The notes: a model not told the origin generated them from the letters alone. Counted from the stretch's first letter, positions 14,503-23,072 are shown. The stretch: 41,268 bases of DNA from an uncultured Oscillospiraceae bacterium (GCA_904419145.1 CAJFQQ010000023.1:1-41268), one strand, 5' to 3'. Program-made: numbers and translations.

Positions 14503-17500
14503 GGCGTTCCTCCTTGTTCTTTGCCTTGGGCCCCGGCGCCCTCCTCCCGGGCCAGCTTCAGATCCTCCACCAGGGAGAGGGCGGCCTCCAGCACATCCTC
14601 GTCCTTCCGCAGCGTCAGGGTGATGCAGGGCACCTCCCCCGCCGCCAGGCGGATGCGCTGGCGGTATTTGCTCAGTCCGCAGACCTTCACCACGCTCCCC
14701 ACCTCCACCACGGAGAGGGTAAAGCGCAGGGTGTTCTGGCGCTGGGCGATGTCCGTCACCCCCACGGCGGAGGCGGCGGCGCGCAGCAGCGCCACGTCCA
14801 GCAGGGCGTGGACGCTTTTCGGCGGCTCCCCGTAGCGGTCGATGAGCTCGTCCAGCAGGTCCGAGGCGTCGTCGGTGCTGCGGATGCCGGCGATGCGCCG
14901 GTACAGGTCCATCCGCTGCTCGCCGGAGGGCACATAGCTGTCCGGGATGTTGGCCGAGAGGGTCAGGTCCGCCGAGCACTCGGTGACCACCTTCTTCTCC
15001 CCGCCCTGCTCCTCCAGCACGGCCTCCTCCAGGAGCTGCAGGTACATGTCGTAGCCCACGGTCATCATGTAGCCGCTCTGCTCGGGGCCCAGCAGGTTCC
15101 CGGCCCCCCGGATCTCCAGGTCCCGCATGGCGATCTTGAACCCGGAGCCGAACTCCACATACTCCTTGATGGCGGTCAGGCGCTTGGTGGCGATCTCTGT
15201 GAGCACCTTGCCCCGGCGGTAGGTCATGTAGGCGTAGGCCCGGCGGGCGCTGCGGCCGATGCGGCCCCGGAGCTGGTGGAGCTGGCTGAGGCCGTAGTGG
15301 TCCGCGTCCTCGATGATGAGGGTATTCACATTGGGGATGTCGATGCCCGTCTCGATGATGGTGGTGCACACCATCACCTGGGCCTCCCCGTCGATCATCT
15401 GCTGCATGACGGAGGTGAGCTGCTGCTCGGTCATCTTCCCGTGGGCCACCACCACGCTGATCTCCTCCCCCAGCATCTCCTTGATGCGGGCGGCGGTGCG
15501 GTCGATGGTCTCCACCCGGTTGTGGAGGTAGTAGACCTGTCCCCCCCGCTCCAGCTCCCGGCGCATGGCGTCGCAGAGGATGCCCCAGTCGTGCTCCAGC
15601 ACATAGGTCTGCACCGGCTGGCGGTCTTGGGGGGGCTCCTCCAGGGTGGACATGTCCCGGATGCCCGACAGGGCCATGTTCAGCGTCCGGGGGATGGGGG
15701 TGGCCGAGAGGGTCAGCACGTCCACCTGCTTGGCCATCTCCTTGAGCTTCTCCTTGTGGGTGACGCCGAAGCGCTGCTCCTCGTCGATGATGAGGAGCCC
15801 CAGGTCCTTAAAGGCGATATCCTTCTGCAGCAGGCGGTGGGTGCCGATGAGCAGGTCCACCCGGCCGGAGCGGACCTCCTGGAGGATCTGCCGGCTCTGG
15901 CCCGGGGTCTGGAAGCGGCTGAGGACCCGCACCGTCACCGGGAAGCCCCGGAAGCGGCTCACGGCGGTGGCGAAGTGCTGCTGGGCCAGCACCGTGGTGG
16001 GCACCAGGATGGCGGCCTGCTTCCCGTCCAGGATGCACTTCATCACCGCCCGCAGGGCCACCTCGGTTTTCCCGTAGCCCACGTCGCCGCAGAGGAGGCG
16101 GTCCATGGGCACCGGGCGCTCCATATCCTTCTTGATCTCCGCGATGCACCGGAGCTGGTCCTCGGTCTCCGTGTAGTCAAAGGCGGCCTCAAACTCCTGC
16201 TGCCAGGGGCTGTCCGGGGAGAAGGCGAAGCCGGGCTGGCGCTGGCGCTGGGCATAGAGGGCGATGAGCCCCTTGGCCAGATCCTTGGCCGCGGCCTTGG
16301 CCCGGCTCTTCTGCTTCTGCCAGTCGGTGCCGCCCAGCTTGTTCAGCCGCGTCCGGCGGCCGTCCTCGTCGCCTCCGCCGCCGATGTACTTCGACACCAG
16401 GTCCAGCTGGGTGGCCGGCACGTAGAGGCAGTCGCTGCCGGCATAGGCGATCTTGATATAGTCCTTCTCCACCCCGTCCACCGGCAGGCGCTGCATGCCC
16501 ACAAAGCGGCCGATGCCGTGGTGGGCGTGGACCACCAGATCCCCGGGCACCAGGTCGGTATAGGACTGGATCTTCTGGCGGTTGCTGTCGTGCCGGGCGG
16601 CCCTGCGGGGCTTTGCCGCCCGGCCGCTGAGGGAGGTAGTGAGCTGTCCCTCCGTGAGGATGGCCAGCTTCAGCGCCGGCCACTCCGACCCAGCGGAGAG
16701 GCTGCCCACGGTGATGCGGGCCTGCCCGGGGGCGGGCATCTCCTGTCCCTGGAAATCCAGGGCCGCGCGGATGCCCCGCTCCTCCAGGATCCGCTGGAGG
16801 TTCTTCCCCCTGGTGGGGTTGCCGCACAGCAGCAGCACCGCGCACCCCGCCGAGAGGTAGTGCTCCATGTCCGCCGCGGCGGTGTCCAGGCTGCCGCCGT
16901 AGCTGCTCAGCTGCTTGGCGTTCACCGCCAGCAGCGCCTTAGGGGGCACTACATACCGGGAGGTGGGCAGGGCCTCCATCATGCAGAGGGTCTGGCCGCT
17001 CAGCGCCTCCTCCCACTGCTTCTGGGTCAGGAGCCGGGCGGTGAGGTCCACGGCCTCGCCGCTCTCCAGCAGGACCTCCGTGTCCTCCTTGGCCTGCCAC
17101 AGCACCCCCTTCACCCGCTCGGCGATGCGCCCACCGTCCCCCAGCACCACCAGAGCGCCGTCGGGGAGATAGGTGAAGGCGCTGTCCGCGGCCTCCCCCA
17201 GGGAGGCGGGCAGCACCAGGGCGGACTTGACGTTCCGGGTGCGCCGCTGGGTGGCCACGTCGAAGGCGCCCATGGCGTCCACCTCGTCGTCGAAGAAGTC
17301 GCAGCGGACGGGCTCCTCCATCAGGGGGGAGAATACGTCCAAAATGCCGCCCCGGAGGGCGAACTGGCCCGGCCCCTCCACCTGGTCGCACCGGGTGTAC
17401 CCGGCGGCTACCAGACGCTCCGGCAGGGCCTCCAGATCATAGCGCTCCCCCAGCTTCAGGGGGATGGCCGCGCTCTGAAAGGGCCGGCGCTCCGGCACCT

Positions 17501-17879
17501 TCTGCAAAAGCCCCTCGGCGGTGGCCACCACCACCTGTCCCCGGCCCTCCGCCAGATCATACAGGGCGGCGATGCGCCGGTGCTCCCACTCCCGGGAGGT
17601 CACCGCCCCCGGCCGGATGTACAGCTCCGTCCCGTAGAGGGACAGGGGCGTCCGCCCCGTGAGGGCCTGGAGATCCCCCGCCAGGCGTCCGGCCTCCCCC
17701 TCCTCGGCGCAGACCATCACCAACGGCCGGCCGGTCTCCAGGGCCAGGGCCGCAGCCACCTGGGCCCGGTGGATGGGGGACAGCCCCGTCATAGCCACAG
17801 GCCCATGCCCCCCGGCCAGGCCCGCGGCGGCCTCCGCCACCTCGGGGATTTTCAAAAGCGCACGCAGCAGCGGCTCCAC
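14499..17879 (-). CDS. mfd: Transcription-repair coupling factor Mfd
   Basis: Mfd removes RNA polymerase stalled at DNA damage and recruits UvrA. The 1126-residue protein has the full domain set: a UvrB-like N-terminal part, the RNA-polymerase-interacting domain near residue 445 (GDLVVHAHHGIGRF), helicase motor motifs GDVGYGKTEVA near 600 and DEEQRFG near 698, the segment HQLRGRIGRS, and the C-terminal D7 region. It starts at GTG with AGGAGAGGAGG upstream. A good promoter lies 110 bases upstream. The gene lies downstream of the glmU-prs-pth group as in Bacillus, and overlaps the PrsA-like gene. Confidence 0.97.
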   Translation of the reverse strand: MEPLLRALLKIPEVAEAAAGLAGGHGPVAMTGLSPIHRAQVAAALALETGRPLVMVCAEEGEAGRLAGDLQALTGRTPLSLYGTELYIRPGAVTSREWEHRRIAALYDLAEGRGQVVVATAEGLLQKVPERRPFQSAAIPLKLGERYDLEALPERLVAAGYTRCDQVEGPGQFALRGGILDVFSPLMEEPVRCDFFDDEVDAMGAFDVATQRRTRNVKSALVLPASLGEAADSAFTYLPDGALVVLGDGGRIAERVKGVLWQAKEDTEVLLESGEAVDLTARLLTQKQWEEALSGQTLCMMEALPTSRYVVPPKALLAVNAKQLSSYGGSLDTAAADMEHYLSAGCAVLLLCGNPTRGKNLQRILEERGIRAALDFQGQEMPAPGQARITVGSLSAGSEWPALKLAILTEGQLTTSLSGRAAKPRRAARHDSNRQKIQSYTDLVPGDLVVHAHHGIGRFVGMQRLPVDGVEKDYIKIAYAGSDCLYVPATQLDLVSKYIGGGGDEDGRRTRLNKLGGTDWQKQKSRAKAAAKDLAKGLIALYAQRQRQPGFAFSPDSPWQQEFEAAFDYTETEDQLRCIAEIKKDMERPVPMDRLLCGDVGYGKTEVALRAVMKCILDGKQAAILVPTTVLAQQHFATAVSRFRGFPVTVRVLSRFQTPGQSRQILQEVRSGRVDLLIGTHRLLQKDIAFKDLGLLIIDEEQRFGVTHKEKLKEMAKQVDVLTLSATPIPRTLNMALSGIRDMSTLEEPPQDRQPVQTYVLEHDWGILCDAMRRELERGGQVYYLHNRVETIDRTAARIKEMLGEEISVVVAHGKMTEQQLTSVMQQMIDGEAQVMVCTTIIETGIDIPNVNTLIIEDADHYGLSQLHQLRGRIGRSARRAYAYMTYRRGKVLTEIATKRLTAIKEYVEFGSGFKIAMRDLEIRGAGNLLGPEQSGYMMTVGYDMYLQLLEEAVLEEQGGEKKVVTECSADLTLSANIPDSYVPSGEQRMDLYRRIAGIRSTDDASDLLDELIDRYGEPPKSVHALLDVALLRAAASAVGVTDIAQRQNTLRFTLSVVEVGSVVKVCGLSKYRQRIRLAAGEVPCITLTLRKDEDVLEAALSLVEDLKLAREEGAGAQGKEQGGTP

Positions 17880-17988
17880 GGCGTCCGCCTCCTCTCCTTC
17901 TCAAAAATCAGATGCAAAGCGCAAAAGGGCCCACGCCGCCCCAGGTGGGGGAGGCGTGTGCCTTCTCTCGTCTCTCTCGTATGGGAGC

Positions 17989-18017
17989 ATGTTACCCGGT
18001 TTTCCCCCGTTTGTCAA
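17989..18017 (-). promoter_or_regulatory. Sigma-A promoter of mfd
   Basis: The minus strand shows TTGACA (18012-18017), a 17-base spacer and TAACAT (17989-17994). The leader of about 100 bases contains a hairpin with CACGCC/GGCGTG arms near 17930-17959 of unknown role. Confidence 0.88.
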
Positions 18018-18036
18018 GGGGAGGGCCGTCGAGGGC

Positions 18037-18071
18037 AAAACAGCGGCCCGGCCTGCAGGGCCGGGCCGCTG
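18037..18071 (-). terminator. Terminator upstream of mfd
   Basis: A perfect 13-bp stem, CAGCGGCCCGGCC with its complement and a five-base loop, is followed on the minus strand by TTTTG. It should end transcripts coming from the GyrI-like gene before the mfd promoter. Confidence 0.88.
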
Positions 18072-18075
18072 AGCG

Positions 18076-18243
18076 TATCAAAAAAGTGGCGGCGGCCACT
18101 TTTTTGATAGAGATGCGCGCAGGATGGGCCTCGATTCCTGACGGAAAAGTCAGCCCATCTTGCGCGAGAAGTGTCATTTCCGAGGCGCCTGTCCCCGGAA
18201 ATGACGGATTTTTGTTGAATTCCTGCGGCTGCGGCCGCAGGAA
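18076..18243. repeat. Array of four large hairpins after GyrI-like gene
   Basis: Positions 18076-18109 form a 15-bp perfect stem with six A and six T in the arms, a bidirectional terminator shape. Positions 18116-18166 form a 14-bp stem with one G-T pair that encloses a smaller CTGAC/GTCAG hairpin. Positions 18173-18205 have arms GTCATTTCCG/CGGAAATGAC. Positions 18220-18243 have arms TTCCTGCGGC/GCCGCAGGAA. The third contains TTCCGAGGCGCCT, close to TTCCGAGGACATGCGCCT in the array at 20068-20100. Together with the terminator at 18037-18071 this fills the 412-base spacer. Confidence 0.8.
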
Positions 18244-18291
18244 CTCTGCGAGGCCTTCCCTCGGGATTGGTCAGCTTTTTCCTGTCCATCC

Positions 18292-18927
18292 CTACCCCTC
18301 CTTTCGGATGGGGTGGCGGATTACAGTCTTCCACTTCTCCGGCGCGGCCTTCCGGGGGTCGGAGAGGTAGATCTCGTGGTGGAGGCGCTTGTCGGTGAAG
18401 TCCGTCACATAGCCCCCCTCCCGGAGGTAGGCCTCCATCCGCGCCACGCTCTCCGGCTCTGTGTCATAGGGGCCCAGGTGCAGCATCTGCACGCACAGCC
18501 CCTCCTCCACAGTGAGAAGCTCCGCCGCGGAGCAGTCCAGCTTTTTCTTCTTTGCCGCCGTCTCCACCGCCCAGGCGAAGTCCGCCTCCCCCACAAAGTC
18601 CGGCAGGCGGATGGCGGAGATCCAGCGGAAGGCGTCCTTCCGGCTGTAGTCCACGGCCCCGCCGCCCGCCTGCTGCCAGAACCCCTCCAGGGGCGGCACC
18701 ACATACTGGAAAAAGCCCGGGATAGCGTGGTCCGTCTTGTAGCTCATCTTCAGGGTATAGGCCACGGCGTACAGCACGCCGATGGCCTGCTGGTAGGCCC
18801 CGCCGGGGACGTTGGGGTCCCCCTCCCCCCGCACGGCCACGTAGCGCATGGCCGGGACCGTCACGATCTCCGGCGCATTGTTCGGGAGATAGAATTCCCG
18901 GTACTCCTTCTTGAAATCAAAGGGCAT
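18292..18927 (-). CDS. GyrI-like small-molecule-binding domain protein
   Basis: The 211-residue protein is a stand-alone GyrI-like (SOUL/AraC effector-type) domain of the kind seen in uncharacterised Firmicutes proteins. It begins MPFDFKKEYREFYLPNNAPEIV and contains MRYVAVRGEGDPN, YAVAYTLKM, PLEGFW, FRWISAIRLPDFV and LCVQMLHLGPYDTEPESVARM. No DNA-binding domain is attached. It may bind small hydrophobic or cationic compounds, or act as a hydrolase as reported for some relatives. AGGAGG lies five bases before its ATG, which decides this start. The frame is open further upstream into a membrane protein gene. Confidence 0.88.
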   Translation of the reverse strand: MPFDFKKEYREFYLPNNAPEIVTVPAMRYVAVRGEGDPNVPGGAYQQAIGVLYAVAYTLKMSYKTDHAIPGFFQYVVPPLEGFWQQAGGGAVDYSRKDAFRWISAIRLPDFVGEADFAWAVETAAKKKKLDCSAAELLTVEEGLCVQMLHLGPYDTEPESVARMEAYLREGGYVTDFTDKRLHHEIYLSDPRKAAPEKWKTVIRHPIRKEG

Positions 18928-19314
18928 GCTGTCCTCCTGTCCCCCCGGCGTGTCCCCGGGCGTCTGATAGGGCCAGCATACCATACCGCCCCGCCCATTG
19001 CAAGCCGGAAAGCCGCCCGTCCGGAATGTTCGGACAGGCGGCCTTTCCTGATGCGATTCTCTTTTCTTCCGGCGGCGCAGTTTGTGGACCATCAGCACGG
19101 CAGTGCCTGCCAGGAACAGCACCCCCAGGACAATCAGCCCCCAGCGTCCGGTGCGGAGCCCCACCCAGATCACCAGGAAGGAGATCCCCAGAAGAAACGC
19201 CAGCAGCAGCGCCCCCAGGCCGATCCGGGCCCACAGGGGCACCCGTGGGGAATCCACAGCGTCCATGGCCCCGTCCACGACGAAGCCCAGCAGGAATTCC
19301 AGCAGATCGTCCAT
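18928..19314 (-). CDS. Small membrane protein lacking its own stop codon
   Basis: From an ATG with GGGAG upstream, the frame encodes MDDLLEFLLGFVVDGAMDAV, then two membrane helices (about residues 28-49 and 56-73) and a basic stretch, KLRRRKKRESHQ. A natural protein would end about there. No stop codon is present, and the frame passes through a terminator-like hairpin (19007-19048) and a non-protein-like stretch straight into the GyrI-like gene at 18927. One C-to-T change at the CAG codon after RESH would restore TAG. I infer a lost stop codon. A genuine fusion or a sequencing error is also possible. The family is not recognised. Confidence 0.6.
19007..19048 (-). terminator. Terminator-like hairpin inside the fused frame
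   Basis: Arms of about 17 bases (GGAAAGGCCGCCTGTCCG on the minus strand with its complement, one bulge and one G-T pair) are followed by TTTCC on the minus strand. It lies between the expected end of the small membrane protein and the ribosome binding site of the GyrI-like gene. Confidence 0.6.
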
Positions 19315-19328
19315 TTCTTGCTCCCTTC

Positions 19329-19916
19329 TCAGTTGAAGCGGTTCTGAGCCTCGGAGACGCCCTTCTCGATGACGCACTCCGCCGCGTCCAGGGCCTTGTC
19401 GATGGCGGCGTCCACCACCTTCCGCTCGGCGGCGGTGAAGCTGCCGATAACCCAGTCCACCAGGCCGTCCTCCTGCTGGGGGGCTCCCACCCCCACCTTG
19501 ATGCGGGGGAAGGCGTCGGTGCCCAGGTGGGCGATGATGTTCTTGATGCCGTTGTGGCCCCCGGCGCTGCCGCTGGCCCGGATGCGCAGCTTCCCCAGGG
19601 GCAGGGACACGTCGTCATAGAGCACCAGGATGCGCTCCGGCGGGATTTTATAGAAGCCCCCGGCCAGCTTCACCGCCTCCCCGGAGAGGTTCATGTAGGT
19701 CTGGGGCTTCACCACCAGCACCCGCTGCCCCCCCAGGGTCACCTCCCCGGTGAGGGCCCGGTACTTGAGCTTGTTGAACTTCACCCCGGTCCGCTTCTCC
19801 AGGGCGTCGGCGGCCAGAAAGCCGATATTGTGCCGGGTGTTGGCGTACTCCTTGCCCGGGTTCCCCAGGCACACCAGCAGCCACTGGACGCCGCCGGACT
19901 TCTTTTGAAAGAACAT
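19329..19916 (-). CDS. pth: Peptidyl-tRNA hydrolase
   Basis: Pth cleaves peptidyl-tRNA released from stalled ribosomes. The 195-residue protein carries all family signatures: LVCLGNPGKEYANTRHNIGF with the catalytic His, KPQTYMNLSGEAV, LVLYDDVSLPLGKLRIR with the conserved Asp, and GSAGGHNGIKNIIAHLGT. The first ten residues (MFFQKKSGGV) are a short extension. AAGGAG precedes the ATG at a slightly long distance. It follows prs after a 289-base spacer full of hairpins. The order glmU-prs-pth-mfd matches Bacillus, but without ctc. Confidence 0.97.
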   Translation of the reverse strand: MFFQKKSGGVQWLLVCLGNPGKEYANTRHNIGFLAADALEKRTGVKFNKLKYRALTGEVTLGGQRVLVVKPQTYMNLSGEAVKLAGGFYKIPPERILVLYDDVSLPLGKLRIRASGSAGGHNGIKNIIAHLGTDAFPRIKVGVGAPQQEDGLVDWVIGSFTAAERKVVDAAIDKALDAAECVIEKGVSEAQNRFN

Positions 19917-20030
19917 AGCAGATAAAACTCCTTAGAAAAGGGCGGGACGGCCTGCTGCCGCCCCGCCTGTGTCATACAAAATCTCGCAGCGTCCGCGCCA
20001 GGTGCGAATAAACGCCACCCCAGTTTTCCC

Positions 20031-20202
20031 CCGTCAATTCCCCCTGACGGCCAGGAAATCAGAATCCGTCCATTCCGAGGACATGCGCCTCGGAATGGAC
20101 ACCGCTCGGCTTCCGAGTGTGAGGGCTGTCCGTCATGCGGGCAGCCCTTGCGCGTGGGAAGCCGTTATTTCGCGGAGAAAGCGCAAGCGCTTTTTCCGCG
20201 AA
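20031..20202. repeat. Array of four hairpins between prs and pth
   Basis: Positions 20031-20050 have arms CCGTCA/TGACGG. Positions 20068-20100 have perfect 12-bp arms GTCCATTCCGAG/CTCGGAATGGAC around the loop GACATGCGC. Positions 20123-20147 have 10-bp arms with one G-T pair. Positions 20169-20202 have 15-bp arms TTCGCGGAGAAAGCG/CGCTTTTTCCGCGAA with one G-T pair, starting four bases past the prs stop. None has a proper T-run after the stem. The loop of the second is identical to that of the hairpin at 1094-1122, whose arms are different. Confidence 0.8.
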
Positions 20203-20205
20203 GCA

Positions 20206-21165
20206 TCAAAGGAAGAGCTTGGACACGGAGATCTCCTGGTAAATGCGCTCGATGGCCTCGGCAAACATGGGGGCCACGGTGAGGTACTTGATCTTGTCGC
20301 TCTTCTCCGGCGCAATGGCGGGGATAGTGTCCAGGAAGGCCAGCTCCGTGATGTTGCTGTTGTTGATCCGCTCGATGGCCGGGCCGGAGAGCACGCCGTG
20401 GGAGGCGCAGGCGTACACGTTGTTGGCGCCGCCCACCTCCACCACGGCCTTGGCCGCGTTGCACAGGCTCCCGGCGGTGTCCACCATGTCGTCAAAGAGG
20501 ATGCAGTCCTTGCCCTTCACGTCGCCGATAACATTCATGACCTCGCACTGGTTGGCCTTCTGCCGCCGCTTATCCACAATGGCCAGGTTCATATGCAGCT
20601 TCTGGGCAAAGGTCCGGGCCCGGGCCACGCTGCCCACGTCCGGGGAGACCACCATCATCTCCTCGCACCGGTCGCCGAACTTCTTGGCGTAGTAGTCCAC
20701 AAAGATGGGGTTGCCCAGCAGCACGTCCACAGGGATGTCAAAGAAGCCCTGGATCTGTGCGGCGTGGAGGTCCATGGTCAGAACCCGGTCGGCCCCGGCG
20801 GCGGTGAGCATGTTGGCCACCAGCTTGGCGCTGATGGGGTCCCGGCTCTTGGCCTTTCGGTCCTGGCGGGCGTAGCCGAAATAGGGGATCACCGCCGTGA
20901 TGCGCCCGGCGCTGGCCCGGCGCATGGCGTCGATCATAATGAGCAGTTCCATGAGGTTGTCGTTGACGGGCATGCAGGTGGATTGGATCAGAAAGACGTC
21001 GCTGCCCCGGACGGTCTCATAGATGGAGGCGTAGGTCTCCCCGTCGGAGAAGCATCCCACCTCGCTCTCCCCCAGTTTGATGCCGATGTACTTGCAGATG
21101 TCCGCGGCCAGCTTCGGGTTGGCATTGCCGGAAAACACCTTGATGTCTTTACCTCTGGAAATCAT
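20206..21165 (-). CDS. prs: Ribose-phosphate pyrophosphokinase
   Basis: Prs makes PRPP from ribose 5-phosphate and ATP for purine, pyrimidine, NAD, His and Trp synthesis. The 319-residue length is normal for class I enzymes. Motifs are GESEVGCFSDGETYASIYE-like flexible loop residues, IPYFGYARQDRK with the ATP-binding loop, the metal site MDLHAAQIQGFF, the PRPP loop DCILFDDMVDTAGSL and ATHGVLSG-like ACASHGVLSGPAIERI. AAAAGGAG precedes the ATG. It lies 92 bases after glmU and is probably in the same operon. Confidence 0.97.
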   Translation of the reverse strand: MISRGKDIKVFSGNANPKLAADICKYIGIKLGESEVGCFSDGETYASIYETVRGSDVFLIQSTCMPVNDNLMELLIMIDAMRRASAGRITAVIPYFGYARQDRKAKSRDPISAKLVANMLTAAGADRVLTMDLHAAQIQGFFDIPVDVLLGNPIFVDYYAKKFGDRCEEMMVVSPDVGSVARARTFAQKLHMNLAIVDKRRQKANQCEVMNVIGDVKGKDCILFDDMVDTAGSLCNAAKAVVEVGGANNVYACASHGVLSGPAIERINNSNITELAFLDTIPAIAPEKSDKIKYLTVAPMFAEAIERIYQEISVSKLFL

Positions 21166-21257
21166 AACAGTCTCCTTTTCATCCGTTGCGGATCGGTTTT
21201 CTTTTGTCTCTTCCCGGACATTTGGATCTTTCGCGTTCTATATATAAATGTATGTTG

Positions 21258-22277
21258 CTACTGCTTCTTGTTCCTGGCCTTCATGGCCCGGTTGTGGCGG
21301 GCCCAGCCCTCCTTGTTCTCCTGGCGGGCCCGGCCCACGGCCAGGCTGTCCGCCGGGACGTTCTTGGTGACGGTGGTGCCTGCGGCGATGTAGGCGCCCT
21401 CCCCCACCTCCACCGGCGCCACCAAGTTGGTGTTGCAGCCGATGAACACGTTGTCGCCGATGACGGTGCGGTGCTTTTTGAAGCCGTCGTAGTTGCTGGT
21501 GACGGTGCCGCAGCCGAAGTTCACGCCCCGCCCTACGTCCGAATCTCCCACATAGGTGAGGTGGCTCATCTTGGTGCCCTCGCCCAGGTTACAGTTCTTC
21601 AGCTGCACAAAGGCGCCGATATGGCACTTGGGCCCCACCTGGCAGCCGGGGCGGATGTGGGCATAGGGCCCCACGTCGCTGCCCGCTCCAATGGTGCTGC
21701 CGGCAACCTGGGAGGCGTTGATGGTGACGCCGCCCTCCACAATGCAGCTGTCCACCACGGCACCGGGGCCGATCTCGCACCCCTCGCCGATGGCCGTCTC
21801 CCCCCGGAGGATGGTTCCGGGCAGGATCAGCGTGCCTGGCGCAATAGTGACCCGGGGATCAATATAGGTGGCGGCACCGTCCAGAATCAGCACACCGTTT
21901 CTTTGATGCCCCTCAATAATTTCCCGGTGCCAGGCGTCCTGAAGCCGGCCCAGCTCCTGGGCGGTGTGGAAGGCGATCATCATCTCTCCCCGGGGCATGA
22001 CCGGCTCCCGGACCTTCTCCACATCGTCTCCCAGGGCCTCGCCCTCCTCCGGCGTAAGCCATGTCACATCTGTACCCTGCGGAAAGCAGGCCATGCCCCT
22101 CTCCCGCAGAGGTTCCTCACAGACAAGAAAAAACCGCTCCACGCCGCGGGACTTCCATGCTCGTACACACCAGGTCAATACGGGACAGAACAGGACCTCC
22201 TGCAGCATCAGCGGTTTGCCATATGGGGAAAGAGCGCCGCCGTTCGGCAAAAAAACTGCCACTCTCATCTGGTCCAC
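21258..22277 (-). CDS. glmU: Short GlmU: acetyltransferase with degenerate uridylyltransferase part
   Basis: The C-terminal two thirds form a left-handed beta-helix clearly of GlmU type: [40 protein letters not shown] and [19 protein letters not shown]. The acetyl-acceptor site His and the NYDG region are kept, so glucosamine-1-phosphate acetylation is plausible. The N-terminal part is only about 120 residues, against about 230 in normal GlmU, and lacks the LAAGxGTRM nucleotide loop. It reads [19 protein letters not shown] instead. UTP transfer is therefore unlikely. The start was set at GTG (22277), nine bases after AAGGAG. An ATG three codons later is the alternative. The total is 339 residues. 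Another enzyme should supply the pyrophosphorylase step. Confidence 0.85.
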   Translation of the reverse strand: MDQMRVAVFLPNGGALSPYGKPLMLQEVLFCPVLTWCVRAWKSRGVERFFLVCEEPLRERGMACFPQGTDVTWLTPEEGEALGDDVEKVREPVMPRGEMMIAFHTAQELGRLQDAWHREIIEGHQRNGVLILDGAATYIDPRVTIAPGTLILPGTILRGETAIGEGCEIGPGAVVDSCIVEGGVTINASQVAGSTIGAGSDVGPYAHIRPGCQVGPKCHIGAFVQLKNCNLGEGTKMSHLTYVGDSDVGRGVNFGCGTVTSNYDGFKKHRTVIGDNVFIGCNTNLVAPVEVGEGAYIAAGTTVTKNVPADSLAVGRARQENKEGWARHNRAMKARNKKQ

Positions 22278-22310
22278 TGGCTTCATCTCCTTCCTCACTT
22301 TGATGATTTC

Positions 22311-22339
22311 ATTATATACATCTGCCTCCACAAAAACAA
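22311..22339 (-). promoter_or_regulatory. Sigma-A promoter of glmU-prs operon
   Basis: The minus strand shows TTGTTT (22334-22339), a 17-base spacer and a perfect TATAAT (22311-22316), with transcription starting about 30 bases before the glmU start. Confidence 0.85.
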
Positions 22340-22506
22340 GGGGGCGGAGGGGATTTTTCAAAATTTCGGGCCGTTTTCTTCCACTTTTCTCTTTTTGATA
22401 GAAATGTACCCCTGCACCTTTCGTGTTTTTTGTTAAAAACCGCAAAATTTGTGCAGAATACAACGGCAAAGTTTTAATTATTTGTGATTATTTCTCTATT
22501 TTTCTA

Positions 22507-22535
22507 TTGAAATTTACAACGTTTTATATTACAAT
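22507..22535 (+). promoter_or_regulatory. Sigma-A promoter of trmL
   Basis: TTGAAA (22507-22512), a 17-base spacer and TACAAT (22530-22535) lie in an AT-rich gap between the divergent glmU and trmL genes. Transcription may continue into pgk. Confidence 0.87.
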
Positions 22536-22571
22536 GTGGTTCGATTATAGGACCATTGTGGAAGGCGGGTT

Positions 22572-23072
22572 ATGTACATGCTCCATATTGTGCTGGTGGA
22601 GCCGGAGATTCCCCAGAACTGCGGCAACATCGCCCGGACCTGCGCCGCCACCGGCAGCGTGCTGCATCTGGTGAAGCCGCTGGGCTTTGACATCTCGGAA
22701 AAGGCGGTGAAGCGGGCGGGGCTGGACTACTGGCATCTGGTGGATGTGCGGGCCCACGAAAACCTGCCGGACCTCTTCGCGCAGCACCCTGAGGCTGCGG
22801 ACAACCTGTGGCTGGCTACCACCAAGGCCCCCCGGCCCTACAGCGAGGCCGCCTTTACCGGCGACTGCTGGCTGTTCTTCGGCAAGGAGACCGCGGGGCT
22901 GCCGGCCTGGTTCCGGGAGCAGTACCGCCAGCGCTGTATCCGTCTGCCCATGCGCGCCGAGGCCAGGAGCCTGAACCTCAGCAACAGCGTAGCCATCCTC
23001 ACCTACGAGGCCCTGCGCCAGCAGGGGTTTCCCGGCTTGCTGGATGTAGGCGAGATGGCGCGGGCCGAGTAA
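22572..23072 (+). CDS. trmL: tRNA (cytidine(34)-2'-O)-methyltransferase TrmL
   Basis: TrmL methylates the 2'-hydroxyl of the wobble base in certain leucine tRNAs. The 166-residue protein is a minimal SPOUT methyltransferase, with VEPEIPQNCGNIARTCAATG at the N-terminus, LFFGKETAGLP (motif 2) and IRLPMRAEARSLNLSNSVAI (motif 3, which forms the knotted AdoMet site). The start could be the ATG chosen or one two codons downstream. It is alone ahead of the glycolytic genes. A second copy of its last 20 or so codons and of the following 34 bases lies 169 bases further on. Confidence 0.96.
   Translation: MYMLHIVLVEPEIPQNCGNIARTCAATGSVLHLVKPLGFDISEKAVKRAGLDYWHLVDVRAHENLPDLFAQHPEAADNLWLATTKAPRPYSEAAFTGDCWLFFGKETAGLPAWFREQYRQRCIRLPMRAEARSLNLSNSVAILTYEALRQQGFPGLLDVGEMARAE

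Noticed and set aside
14514-18107. Very long open frame on the plus strand opposite mfd
   Set aside because: It is the antisense shadow of a real gene in GC-rich DNA. The translation is His/Leu/Gly/Gln-rich with no domain, and mfd is complete on the other strand.
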